64,000 bases of DNA from Glycine soja (lineage: Eukaryota; Streptophyta; Magnoliopsida; Fabales; Fabaceae), in contig NC_041011.1 of NCBI RefSeq assembly GCF_004193775.1, forward strand, positions 44,895,167 to 44,959,166, written 5' to 3'. The number at the start of each line of letters is the position of its first letter. The first letter of the stretch is position 1. Made by a program: the position numbers and the translations under genes. This document shows, one piece after another, positions 51,401 through 60,873 of the stretch. The notes beneath the pieces were generated by a model. It did not search any database and had not been told where the DNA came from. It saw nothing but the letters and a program-made list of their open reading frames with translations.

Positions 51401-54400
51401 GGCTTTTCACCACGAGGCACAGGTCCATTTGTTCTGGGTGTTGCTTCCTTACTCCCCTTCACTAATACCCAATCAGAAATCCCTCCCTTATTGGGCCCAG
51501 ACGACCCAAATCGGTTTGACCCATAGCCCAATTTGTTAGATCTGGACGAACTTGACCCATCACGCGTCGTCTCTCGTTCTACCGCCCTTGCTACCTGTAA
51601 AAGCCTCGCACGGGACAAATTTCCCATGACTGACATACTCCGTACTTTCCCTTTTATCTCTTCTTTCAACCCATGCAAAAAATACCCTTGGAACTGCCTT
51701 TCTGGTAATCTAGGAATTTGAGCTGTGAGATACTCAAATTCAGTGATATAATCATCAACACTACCCTTCTGCCTTAACTCTGTCAATTGTTCATAAATGT
51801 CACCATCACCGTGCCCTCCATACCTCTCCAACAACGCCTCCTTCAACTGCTCCCATGTCAATTCTTCCTCGTCATTGATTAATGAGTTGAAAAAATGAAT
51901 GGTTGCTCCTTCCATACAGAGATGAGCTAGACAAACCTTCACCTCCGGTCTTGTCCCTTGTACGCGAAAGTACACCTCTGCGCGAGCAATCCATCCTGCA
52001 GGGTCATCCCCGTCGAACATGGGTAACTCGACCTTCTTCACCGCTTGACGAAACTCCAACAAGGCTTCGTCGTTGCTTGGTCCCGTTTTTGAGGCTTCAG
52101 GATGAGGTTTCGATCCTTGCCCAGATTCCGTCTCCGGCGTTTCTCCATTAACAATGACTCCTCCCTCCTTCCCCTTGCCTAAACTCTTTTCGAACATGGC
52201 TATGAGCGTAGCTTGGCCCTGTTCTAACGACGACAAGGAAGCCTTTACTCCGGCCATCTCCCCTTCTAGAGCTGCGATTCTTTCGTCCATCCGTCGTATC
52301 AAGGTAATTTGATTTGATTTAGGTGGCATTCACTGGTTTTCCGTCTCGTCTAAATCCGGCAGGTCGGACCAAATTGTTAGGAACCAATGTAATAAAACAG
52401 TAATGTTATAAGGGATTGTGAATAAGAATGCTTGAGAGCTTTGTTATATTCTGAAATAAAGAGGATTACAAAGGGAAAATTACAACCAGAGCTCAGCTCC
52501 GTAGGCCAGGTTACACCTGCCTAATCATTTCTAACAAACTTCTAACCAGATAATCTTCCCTCGTACTCTAGCCTCCTTTTATTGAGGAAAAACGTGAGTA
52601 GCTCTTGCATTCAACCAATCTCTGCTCTCCACGTCAGCTTGGCTCTAACTGTCATTTGGATTGGCAACATTCTTCTTCCTTCTAGAATAAACGTACCACA
52701 CCTTTGGGCCCACAGTGGAATGGTGATGGGCTAAGGCTTCATTAGGGCCCTCCTCTTGAGTACGGGATCTATCACCCACCAAAGAGGCTAGCATTTTGGA
52801 GGGATGAGCTCTCTTCACAGGTTTGTGATGCAAGAGCAATAAAAAAGTAAATAATTATTAGCAGAGTTATCTTAATGTTTTTAAAGCTGGATCAGTTATT
52901 GAATCGATAAAATAATTGGGTTTACAATTTGATGGTTCAACTGAAGTCAAACTATGGTTGAACAGTGTCTCATGTGTGTCAGTGTGTATATGTATGTGAA
53001 TATGTGTTGTTCAAACAGAATATGGATTTATATATAATTAAAGGTTCTGGAAAGGGGGGAGGGGGGGCCTCTAAAATAAGGTGTATTATAAAATCAGTTT
53101 TTATTAAACTTAGGCAAACCAGCCCTTATTCAATTTTTGTAGCTTCAAGTTATGGGTACTGGGTGGTATTTAGATCATATTTATGTTGATTTAGTATTCT
53201 AGTGGCTTATTTGTAAGTCCAAGGATTCCTCACGTGTTTGGGTTAGTAGTAAGAGTCAAGGATCACATTTGGTAGTTCTTGTAACTTGCTTGATTGTATG
53301 TTCTGTTTAGGAAGTTGCACTTTAATGATTGCAACCGGGAAATCATAAGAGATGTACGCAGGAAAGCATGTAACCTTAAAGGGCTTAGCCTGCGCTATAA
53401 AAGCAAAACCTCAACAGTTGTATGGCAGACCTTTTTCCAGAATCATAAATTGATAATTTATTAATAACTTTCTTTTCCTGGTTAGTTACACCTGAAGAAT
53501 CATCCCATTGGTTGTGTTTAACCAGTCATCTCTCAATCCTTATCTACTACTCGGTAAAACTCCATCTAGAAGCCTTGTCCTACATCAACTTGAGTCATAA
53601 AAGTTGGTGCTTTTGCTGAGACTAGAGAGTTGGGCAAAGTGGAAGAGGCAACTAGCAAAGGAATGACCAGGGGAAGGACTACTCTGAGTGGGTAGCTACA
53701 GTTGACCACTGTGGATCCCAGATTTGGAAGGGATATGTAATTTTATGTCCCAGAATAAGTAAACATGGAAGCTCAATGTGGTATTTAAGCCACGTGATTC
53801 TCCCACAGTCCTGCCCAATAGGCTAGTCTTTTGACATTGGCTTTCCTTACATATTTGAATCATAATATAATAGACGTCCAGAAAATTGAATTCCAAGGAT
53901 AGCTGAAGTCAATTAGTCCTAGAGTTCTAAACTAACTTGAAATCCCAGGGAAGGGAACATTCTCACCCATCTGTCAGAAACAATTAACAATTCAACAAGC
54001 CAACAAAAGTGCAAACCCAACTAAACTAGGTCCTGGTTCCAGAATTAGAGGACTAGTATTCTCAAACACAGACACGACATGTCTCTCTAGAACCATCTCA
54101 TAGTTAGGTTCACAAATCTCAAATAGATCTTTAACTTTCTCTGGATTACTTTGAATAGTAAAAACATGTCAGAAGAACCAACCCAAAAAAGTACTGTCGG
54201 GTCAAACTAAATCCCAAAACAAATAAAAACAATTTTATCACACATCAGATAACAATTACCGTAAAACAATAAATTACACAGCTTGTTATCTGATATGTAA
54301 CAAAATTGTTTTTATAAACACAAAACCACAATGAAAAAGGGAACCTCAACTCAACATAACATTTTAAAAATCATCAAACACTCCACAACGAGAAGCAAAC

Positions 54401-54590
54401 TAGAAGTAACCAAGCTAGAAAACACTGTTACAGAACTTCAATACAGTCAAACCAGAAAAAGAAAGTATACCAACAAAACCATCGGTGAAACCAGCATAAT
54501 AAACACGAAGAACACCAAAAATTCAGAAAATGATTAGTGGGCAAATCGAAAATACCTCTGATCTTGTGGATCGAGCACGCAGTTCTGCAT
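42498..54590 (-). CDS. Coiled-coil protein of unknown function, five exons
   Basis: Reconstructed minus-strand exons: 54,590-54,556, 46,884-46,764, 46,660-46,230, 45,313-45,004 and 43,562-42,498. All phases agree and give 653 aa. The start reads MQNCVLDPQDQRVTSCMED. Residues about 20-75 form a coiled coil (AMTIEFLRARLLSERS, AKQRADELAKK, VMELEEQLK). A Ser/Arg/Lys-rich segment follows (SSPVSSKSLSWKGRRDSSHS, ending KIRHRQIR), then an acidic stretch with a second helix (KALEHQAQLIDQYEAMEKAQ), the motif WEEKFRENNSTTPDSCDPGN across the exon 4/5 junction, and a long Ser/Gly-rich tail. The pattern recalls a plant-specific uncharacterised family; I cannot assign a function. Intron 2 has a GC donor. 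Intron 1 is about 7.7 kb and contains a chromovirus in the same orientation. Exon 1 is short (35 nt) and the least certain part. Confidence 0.75.
47334..47351. repeat. Second copy of an 18-bp tandem repeat
   Basis: AATGTGTACTTAAGCCAT occurs twice in tandem (47,316-47,333 and 47,334-47,351), just beside the chromovirus insertion site. A related motif, AATGTGGTATTTAAGCCA, occurs near 53,785, so the intron contains an older dispersed repeat. Confidence 0.8.
47360..47364. other. Target site duplication, left copy
   Basis: CCCAC directly abuts the left LTR and is repeated after the right LTR at 52,775-52,779. Five bases is the usual duplication length for LTR retrotransposons. Confidence 0.95.
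47365..47764 (-). repeat. 3' LTR of the chromovirus
   Basis: 400 bp, beginning TGTTAG and ending TATCA on the plus strand. It is downstream relative to the element's minus-strand transcription. It encodes the last roughly 43 codons and the stop of the polyprotein. Confidence 0.95.
47635..52329 (-). CDS. Chromovirus Gag-Pol polyprotein, 1564 aa
   Basis: One uninterrupted frame from ATG at 52,329. Order of domains, positions approximate: N-terminal coiled coil; Gag (100-235); CCHC-like knuckle (CFKCAGPFGPTHQC, about 350); aspartic protease (LIDSGATHNF, about 424); reverse transcriptase (WRMCIDYRALN to the catalytic FFDDILVYS, about 763); RNase H (ECDASGQGIGA, about 913, and ADALSRV); integrase with H-H-C-C finger (CDTCQRQK, about 1130) and D-D-E core (SMDFITG, IVSDRDP, DGQTEVINR, about 1170-1265); GPY/F module (FGPYPIIARIG) and a chromodomain-like segment (VLIRWRGQMVDEATWED) near 1490. 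All key catalytic residues are present. Gag and Pol are in one frame with no frameshift. The last roughly 43 residues are encoded by the 3' LTR. Confidence 0.95.
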   Translation of the reverse strand: MPPKSNQITLIRRMDERIAALEGEMAGVKASLSSLEQGQATLIAMFEKSLGKGKEGGVIVNGETPETESGQGSKPHPEASKTGPSNDEALLEFRQAVKKVELPMFDGDDPAGWIARAEVYFRVQGTRPEVKVCLAHLCMEGATIHFFNSLINDEEELTWEQLKEALLERYGGHGDGDIYEQLTELRQKGSVDDYITEFEYLTAQIPRLPERQFQGYFLHGLKEEIKGKVRSMSVMGNLSRARLLQVARAVERETTRDGSSSSRSNKLGYGSNRFGSSGPNKGGISDWVLVKGSKEATPRTNGPVPRGEKPGQTERRNGPRDRGFTHLSYSEIMERRRKNQCFKCAGPFGPTHQCPDKNLRLLITEDGGGEESELLAVEVEEGDEEVEGEISLMSFHQLSQTQQAKPQSIKLKGTIHEVPVVILIDSGATHNFISQQLAQKMNLVTTNTSPLNIRLGDGSLSRTMGVCENLEVDLEGLQIRVDVQLFELGGMDVVLGIEWLRTLGDMIINWKQHTMSFWFEKRWVTLQGVDGNMKGMETLLSVISKPKRSQEVWGREVGIKVDGVYLHALEVEQSRKLEHLLNLCADVFQEPKGLPPKRKKEHVITLKEGEGPVNVRPYRYPHHHKNEIERQVKEMLEMGVIRPSTSSFSSPVILVKKKDGSWRMCIDYRALNKATVPDKFPIPVIEELLDELHGAKFFSKLDLKSGYYQVRVKEEDIHKTAFRTHEGHYEFMVMPFGLMNAPSTFQSLMNEVFRPWLRKFVLVFFDDILVYSDDWPTHLQHLEEVLKLLQQHGLVANKKKCLFGQSTVEYLGHLISGEGVAVDPSKVVSVTQWPTPKNVKGVRGFLGLTGYYRKFIKDYGKIAKPLTELTKKDAFVWSKEAQLAMDKLKTCLTSAPVLALPNFDKDFVIECDASGQGIGAILMQERRPIAYFSKALGVRNLTKSAYEKELMAVVLAIQHWRPYLLGRKFIVSTDQKSLKQLLQQRVVTAEQQNWAAKLLGYDFEIVYKPGSLNRGADALSRVNEDGGLCQIHTRVQWEEEELVKQEVAADQHLQQIIKDLQEDETSRPGYEWKQGVLLYEGRLVLSKHSTLIPRMLEEFHTTPQGGHSGFYRTYRRLAANLYWVGMKNTVQDFVKGCDTCQRQKYMASSPGGLLQPLPIPDRIWEDLSMDFITGLPKSKGYEAILVVVDRLSKYAHFVPLKHPYTARVIAETFIKEVVRLHGIPLTIVSDRDPIFMSNFWQELFKLQGTKLKVSTAYHPETDGQTEVINRCLETYLRCFIADQPKTWSVWMAWAEYWFNTSFNASTGRTPYEVVYGRTPPSITRWVQGEVRVAAVQRELIDRDEALKQLREQLLKAQDRMKQLADKKRCDRSFEIGEWVFVKLRAHRQQSVVSRIHAKLAARHFGPYPIIARIGAVAYRLKLPDGSRVHPVFHVSLLKKAVGNYHEEEALPELEGESGVLIEPEEVLASRTVQVQGEKVNQVLIRWRGQMVDEATWEDKIAMKSQFPTFCLEDKTIFSGGSIDRSRTQEEGPNEALAHHHSTVGPKVWYVYSRRKKNVANPNDS
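47767..47776 (-). other. Probable polypurine tract of the chromovirus
   Basis: On the minus strand CTGGAGGGAGTAT directly precedes the 3' LTR. This is the position where plus-strand DNA synthesis is primed in LTR retrotransposons. It lies within the coding frame. Confidence 0.6.
52359..52371 (-). other. Candidate primer binding site of the chromovirus
   Basis: Three bases inside the 5' LTR the minus strand reads TGGTCCGACCTGCC. The TGG start fits pairing with a tRNA 3' CCA end, but the rest does not match the initiator-methionine site TGGTATCAGAGC common in plant elements. The primer tRNA is not identified. Confidence 0.45.
52375..52774 (-). repeat. 5' LTR of the chromovirus
   Basis: 400 bp, matching the 47,365-47,764 copy base for base by eye. 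It would contain the promoter for minus-strand transcription of the element. Confidence 0.95.
52775..52779. other. Target site duplication, right copy
   Basis: CCCAC, matching the left copy at 47,360-47,364. Confidence 0.95.
52780..54555. other. Rest of intron 1 of the coiled-coil gene
   Basis: No exon was needed to join exon 1 to exon 2 in phase. The stretch contains older repeat-like motifs (near 53,741-53,815) and a strong inverted repeat at 54,225-54,313. Short open frames here are unsupported. Confidence 0.5.
54225..54313. repeat. Inverted repeat, 31-bp arms, hairpin-forming
   Basis: The left arm 54,225-54,255 and right arm 54,283-54,313 are reverse complements with three mismatches. 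The loop is 27 bp. It lies in intron 1 of the coiled-coil gene about 240 bp from exon 1, so the pre-mRNA could fold here. A small transposon relic is the simplest origin. Confidence 0.75.
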
Positions 54591-55531
54591 GATCGCGAGC
54601 AAACTTCCAACACCAGCTTCTTAAGACGAAGCTGCTGGAGCAAAAAAACTCAGAAATTGAAGAAAAAGAAAGAAATATTAAATATAGTAAGATTAATATG
54701 GTGAAAAATTGGGAGTGAATTGAAGAGAAGCTAGTTTTGAACAAACAGAAAATAAAGGGTGGGGTGTTGTGTTGTGGTGAGTTGAGGAATGAGGAACTGA
54801 AGAGACGATGGAAAGTTCTTCCTCTAGGACACCATAGACCCAAACTACCCCAGCTATCATAATTTTATGAATTTTATTTTTTCGCATTTTACTGTCATTT
54901 TTTAATTTTCACTTATTACTAAAATGTGTAATAAAGTGCTAATGAGTCTTAAAAATGATGTCCTTTTTGGTATGTAAAATGTAAAAAAATTAATAAACAA
55001 AAATACTTAAAAATTGACAAATATCATCATGAAAATATGACAGTCTATCTTTGTTTCATTATAATTGCTATCTTAACATATTTTATACATTCTAATAAAA
55101 ACTAATAAATAAATAAAAGAAAATATTAATTCTATAAAATTAATTTTATCATTAATTCAGTCTTTGTTGGCATCAAAGTTGCTAGATGGCATTTTCTAAA
55201 GTTTATTGATCCACTGAGCATTTGGCAATCTTTGTTAGCTTGCTTGAGCAAATCTTTGAAGAGAGTGGAACTTGGAGATCTTAGCAGAAGGTTTAGAACC
55301 CTCTGGTAGATGTCAATTAATTATAGAAGATAAACCTTTTTCTTAGAAATAAAATTGGAGGGATTTGTAACAAATTGCGGAAAAGAATTTTTTTTTTATA
55401 GAAAAGGAAAATTTATTCGACAAAAGAAGCTTCATATATATATTTTTATCACTTTATGGATAATTCGTTTTCTTTATGAACTTGACTGGTGAATAGTTTG
55501 GCTTATGTTGCTTGTTTTTCAACTTCATTAG
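54591..55531. other. 5' flank of the coiled-coil gene and spacer
   Basis: The first 250-300 bases after 54,590 are probably the leader and promoter of the minus-strand gene. The remainder is AT-rich with no supported gene. A stretch at 55,150-55,320 is less AT-rich but gave no readable family match. Confidence 0.4.
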
Positions 55532-55858
55532 ACAAAGGAGTGCATCTGCTCAACAACCTGGATTTAGTGAAAAAATGATGCATCAACTTTACCATGTCAA
55601 AAATGCTACTCAGGTATACATTTGTGGTTAAATGGATATTCATATTCATTTTTACCTGTGTTTTTTGTTTCTTCTTGGATATGTTTTTTCATTTTTTTAA
55701 AAAAAGAAGATATTCTGAAAATGTAGTTTTGATACCGTTTTTTTATGTTTAATTACAATACCTTTTTTTTTTCCCATGGTCTCCCGTTAATCCTATTGCA
55801 GTTGCGCATGGATGATATTCCAAAACTTTTGGCAGAGTACAAACAGCTATCTATATGA
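55532..55858 (+). pseudogene. Orphan exon pair, gene fragment of unknown family
   Basis: Two exon-like segments with proper splice signals: 55,532-55,613 (preceded by CATTAG, followed by GTATAC) reads QRSASAQQPGFSEKMMHQLY and continues HVKNATQ; 55,802-55,858 (preceded by TTGCAG) reads LRMDDIPKLLAEYKQLSI and then stops. The segments join in phase, and the composition looks like real protein rather than random AT-rich translation. No upstream exons were found. It is probably the 3' end of a duplicated gene, or a small gene whose first exons I could not see. I could not name the parent family. Confidence 0.45.
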
Positions 55859-56658
55859 TTCCCCAACAATACATGATTCATTGTACATCGACCTTCATTA
55901 ATATCCTGACATGTAGCTTTTCTATTTTCAACATTTTTATGCCATGTTCGAACCTACAATTTCATGATTAGTTAAGATATAAGCAAATTTCAAAACCTAG
56001 AGAGCAATTGGCTTCGCCGCATTTTTTTTTCTTCTTCTATTATAAATTATGTTTTGGGATATTATGTTTTGAATATCTATTTAAGATTTTTTTTTATCTG
56101 CTTGAGTTAGGAATTTGGTTCTACAAAAAATTGCGAGTGTATGCCCTGTGTATCATGATATCTAGCGGTTGGTTTCGTACTTAAATTAATTGTTAAAGAT
56201 AAAATAGAAAAACTAAAATTAACTAAAAAAAACAAACTGTTAACTTTTAATCATAATATCTAAAATTTTGTTTATCATAAAAAATATTCTATTTGTTAAG
56301 TTTATAATTGTAGACTATAATTTAAAATACCAAACACATTTGAACATTATCACCGCTAACTTTTTTATGCCTCTCATTATAATGTTGCAAAATAATCTCA
56401 TCCTAACATTTTTAGATTCATGCATAACTTATTGATTTTATATTTTGACGAATGATTTAGATGAGAGACACTAGCAATGTCTGGCTGCAGATTGCCTCTT
56501 TTCAATTAATCCAATGTGAAAAATTAGTTTACTTTTCTTTTTCTTTTATTCACATGCTTCAATCAACAAGGCATTTTGCAAAATAAGAATGTAAGTACAT
56601 TTAAACACAAGCCACTGAAAATTTAATAAACCAAGCTAGTAAACTCATCACACATAAA
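55859..56658. other. Spacer and 3' flank of the golgin-like gene
   Basis: AT-rich, no open frame or RNA gene recognised. The 3' untranslated region of the minus-strand golgin-like gene lies just below 56,659. Confidence 0.4.
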
Positions 56659-58251
56659 TTATTGTTTCAGTGACATAGACTCTATGATCTTGCATAGCTC
56701 TTCCAGTTTCTTCATCCTCAGTCTTTCACTCTCCGTCAGCATCTATTAATAAAATTTCAAATATGACAAGAGATACATTTGTTACCAAGACAGTTAAAAA
56801 CGATAACAAGACACTGAAAAGATCAAAACGTTGAAATTCGAACTGTTCAAGTACTATACCTCAACTAGTGTGGCTACAAGATGAGCCTTCTCTTTGTTCT
56901 TTTCGTTGAAAGCTTCCAAGGCTTCCTTATACTCTTTCTCCTATCAGAAAAATATCAAAGATTAGTTTTCACTCTTGTCATTTTTAACACTTTGGTATAC
57001 CGCGAATTATGCATTTTCAAAGTGTTTTTTTTGGGGATTCATGATTAGTTTTCTATCTCAAAACTACGAGTTTAATTTCGACGTACTAATCAGTCAACTA
57101 ATTAATAGTTATTACAAAAGTAAAAAAATTTAATATAAATATTAATTTGTTATTAGATGATAGTATAAAACTTTCTAATATCAGTGTATAAACTATTTTC
57201 TCCAAAACTATAACGAAGGGATAAAATCTTGTGTACCCCGAGCCTCTAATTAATGGGTACTTTATACCTTTTTCTGGAAGTTAAGTCCCAGTGGCTTTAA
57301 ATCTTTGTTAGCCAAGTCAATCTTCTTGCGTACCATTGCAACTTCCTTCCTCATGGGATCATCCAGAACTTCAAGCTCCTAGTATTGTATATGACAAAAA
57401 CAACACGTGACATTGATGGTTAGCATAACTGATGTTAGAATTTAACTTCAACAACTGAAGCTCTCTGCTGTCAACAGCATGGTAATAAGTAGAGTTAATA
57501 TAATTTGATCGTTGAACGTAACATCATGTTTATTTTTCGTCCCTGAAAATGCTTATTTGTATAATTTAGTTTTCAAATGTGTTAACTTGTTCTTATTTTA
57601 GTCCTTTCATCACAAATATATAATCAAAATGTGAGAAAAAAGTATTACATTCAGGATCAAATTATATGTATTTACACTTTTGAGGATTAATTAGTCTCCG
57701 AAAATACTAAAATATGATCAAGTTAACAAATTCAAGGATTAAAGATAAACAAGATGTCAGTTTCAGGTATCAAATTATATAGTAACTCTAAGAAGTAACA
57801 CTAAGGTCTACATTGTACAAAAAATGATGATCATGCCCAAGAACTTTAGCTTAAGTAACACCAAGCTACTTTGGGGATTGTTAGATCTTGGAATAGAATC
57901 CACTTAGATCACTTAGCCTTCACTTTATCGAACCAAATTTTTTTTATAAATTATCTCTATTTATAACATTGAAAAAGAAAATGATGTTGTCCTTGTGATG
58001 AAACTTACTTCCCAAATGTGTGCTAAGCGCCTAGTCTCTTCTTCAGCACGACCAAGTTGAAGTTCAACTTTCTCTCTCACTTCCGTCTTTTTCCTCTCAA
58101 TCTCCTCTTCCTTAGATTGAAATGTGGAGATGGCCAGTTTTGAAATCTCCTCATCCTCATACTCTTCTGCTGATAGCCTCCCACTGCTTCCAATGCTACC
58201 AAGGTTCTTCATTTTCTGCATTTCCTCTCTGTTGCTACAAACTAGGCCCAT
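56659..58251 (-). CDS. RAB6-interacting golgin / DUF662-like coiled-coil protein
   Basis: Four minus-strand exons: 58,251-58,009, 57,378-57,268, 56,940-56,860 and 56,742-56,659, giving 172 aa. All introns are GT-AG and all junctions are phase 0. The protein is almost entirely helical and charged: SKEEEIERKKTEVREKVELQ, then GRAEEETRRLAHIWE, LDDPMRKEVAMVRKKIDLA, KDLKPLGLNFQKKEKEYKEA, LEAFNEKNKEKAHLV and ESERLRMKKLEELCKIIESM. This block order matches the plant DUF662 family annotated as RAB6-interacting golgins and including Arabidopsis ACIP1, associated with microtubules and immunity. Those roles are family knowledge, not shown here. A stop lies upstream in frame, so the start is ATG 58,251 or an internal Met (MQKMKNLG). 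It is shorter than the longer family members. Confidence 0.88.
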
Positions 58252-60004
58252 ATGCTTCCACACAAAGTTGCTCCTCCAATTATTGTGTTGTGTTTATTTC
58301 AACCTGAGGCTTGCTTGTGTTGCTTTCACTTCAATACTCTTTCTTCCCATTTCAACAACTGCTTCTCTCTTGGCTTCTAAATGCAGTAAAGACACTACCA
58401 GGAGCCCCTTGCTTTTATGAGAAATTTGTTTCTTTAATAGAAATATTGGATGCATTTGAGGAATATTATTATTATTTCCCGGGGATTCCTTAAGAGAGCC
58501 ACTGATAAAATGATAATGGCACTCAAGTTTTTTGTAGTAAAACTGAAAATAATTAATATTATGTTGCATCCACAATGAACAAACACTTGATGATGGATTA
58601 TGATGTGGTTTTGTGTTGTTTGTCAAACGGATATGCTTTAGAATCTTTGCTTTTTTCAAAAGGCACTTGCAAAGTTGCAATCTTATATCCAAAGTCAGAT
58701 AATGGACAAGGCAGAGTGGAGACTGAATGGGAAAGCAATATACGTGTTTGGGATGCCAACTTACATTCCTTCATGCATAAGATACATTTGGGAAACCTAT
58801 ACCATGTAACTTTTCTGAATCACTTTTCATTTTGGTTAAGTAAATTTGAACTTAGAAATGACCATAATTATTAAAACTCTATGGTTGAGGCTGTGTTTGA
58901 ATTTCCGTTCAAAATACGGTGCACAAATTTCAAGACAAATCTAATAGTCCACAAATTTTGTTTTACAAAAGGAAAGGTCTGAATGCTTTTGCAAACCTCA
59001 TTTTATCCCAAAAGTTTGTTTGCAACAATAAAATAAACATGCACTGAATAATGTTTTTTTATGTGTGTAGGTTCAAGGTATAAAGAGCTATATACTAATC
59101 TCTCGAAATAATGGTAATTACATGGCAAGTGATTAAGGTAGCCCCACTTAAAACTATTATGATAAAACAAGACACAATTGTAAATAAATAAAAGAATATA
59201 GCTAAATAGCATTATGCAAACAGCTTTCGTTTTCTAAACTGGACAAAAAGAGAATTTGGAACACAAATACCATTTAGTTGGCAAGGTTTTGCTGGTGTTT
59301 GGCTAATGAATCTGCAGTCGTTCAATTATTACTTACAATTTGTTAATTGGATGTGTTGGGATTTAGATCCTCTTCTATGTTATTAACCAAACTTTGTCAT
59401 GTTTGTTGAATATAGATCATTATTTCCATTAGAATTTAGAAGCATATGGGTTGTGTAGATTCTAACAATCCACTCCTTCAAAATAGTTCACTCAATGCTA
59501 CTATTAAATATTGCTCTCTGTCTCTCATTTTACATGTAGTTTTTTTTTTCCTTTTAATAAAAATGTGTTACAAGTTGCCACTGATTTCAATTGCTCAAAT
59601 TACTCTACAAGTTCCTAGCTATTTGACAATTTTCAATTAGGTTCCTAAATTATTACTTATTTTTGAATTTATATTTTTTTAATTAGGTTTTTCATCTAAC
59701 TGCAATTTTGAACAATTAACCACAAGGATCTAATTAGTCCTTAAAAATTCAGTAGGATCAGTATATTTGTTAAACAGTTTCACTCAAAGCTAATTACTGT
59801 CAAAACCCACAGCCTATTTATGCTATTTGATTCCATGGTTTGTTGAAGGATTTTGCAATGTTCCCATAGTTTCTACAGTATATTGCATAGTTCTGTAGGT
59901 ATATGTGAATGGGGTGTTGTTGTAAAATCTTTCATGCCTCATTTAAAACCAACACCTTCATTTAAAACCAATTAATTTTAAAATAGAACCTTTACTCTTT
60001 TAGA

Positions 60005-60873
60005 GACTCGTTTGGTAGTCCATATAAAATATTATAAGTATTATATCATATTATAATTTCTTATTATTAAACTAATAGAATATCATAACATTATTATATC
60101 TTTTATCTTATTATCTGATAATCTCTCATCTTATTATCTGTCTAGAATATTATTTTTTTTATCCTAAGAGAGAAATTGGATTAAAAAATAATATGTCAGA
60201 CTTTCCTCGCTCTCTTTTCTCTCTCTATATAATATGTTGAATATTATAAAAACTTATATATAATATTATTATGCAACAAGTATTAAATTTATATATAATA
60301 CATAGAAATATATTAATTTATATATATAATAATTAATAACATAATATATAGCAATGTATTAATTTATATAACACACATATATATATATTATAATTTTTTA
60401 TTCAGCCTATTATTATTATTATTATAGATATATATAATAATTTTGACACTTAAATATAAATTAATTTTTATTCAAAATCAAATAATTATTGCTCAAGTAT
60501 TTTTAAGAATCCTTTGAATAAAAAATATAATTTTAAAGTCTTATGTATTTAATTATTTTAACTTCATACTTTTTTAAAAAAAAATTAAAAGTCATTTTTT
60601 TAGAAAAGATTTAGTTACTATAGTCTTAAAAATTATCTGTTTTAATCCTTCTTCATATCATTTATCTCTTTTCCTAACATTTAAACTAATAGGGACTAAA
60701 AAGTAATTTTTGTACAATTATAAAAACCAATAAATAATTAAACCTTTAAAAAATTATGTGATTTTAACGAAACATCATTTAAAATTTAGCATTTAAACAT
60801 AATTCATATTACATCTTATTATTATCTAGTGTAAGATAAGATTAAACTAACATATCTCACCAACAAACGAACT
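60005..60873. mobile_element. Possible non-autonomous DNA transposon relic
   Basis: The left end reads GACTCGTTTGGTAG. The right end in reverse complement reads GTTCGTTTGTTGGTG, an imperfect inverted repeat of the CGTTTGG type common in plant MITEs. TAGA flanks both sides. The interior is very AT-rich and non-coding. The match is short, so the boundaries are tentative. Confidence 0.35.

Larger units (their letters stand above)
47365..52774 (-). mobile_element. Intact Ty3/gypsy chromovirus (Reina-like), 5410 bp
   Basis: A complete LTR retrotransposon on the minus strand: two 400-bp LTRs (47,365-47,764 and 52,375-52,774), CCCAC target duplications on both sides, TG...CA termini, a purine-rich tract (GGAGGGAG, minus strand, about 47,767-47,774) just inside the 3' LTR, and one long gag-pol frame. 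The LTRs look identical over all 400 bp, so insertion should be very recent. The small size, short LTRs and a C-terminal chromodomain-like segment suggest the Reina clade of chromoviruses. It lies in intron 1 of the coiled-coil gene, in the same orientation. The intact frame and identical LTRs make it a candidate for an autonomous, possibly still mobile copy. Confidence 0.93.

Noticed and set aside
52645..52839. Short minus-strand frame joining flanking sequence to the 5' LTR
   Set aside because: It crosses the LTR border, so it only arose by the insertion; its C-terminal part is the LTR-encoded polyprotein tail. The flanking part is not needed as an exon because exons 1 and 2 join in phase without it.
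58252..58263. Extension of golgin-like exon 1 upstream of 58,251
   Set aside because: The triplet at 58,263-58,261 is GTG, not ATG, and a stop follows upstream; the first ATG in frame is at 58,251.
58575..58874. 99-codon plus-strand frame
   Set aside because: No recognisable relatives or domain; it overlaps the opposite-strand leader region of the golgin-like gene. Not excluded as a gene but not supported.
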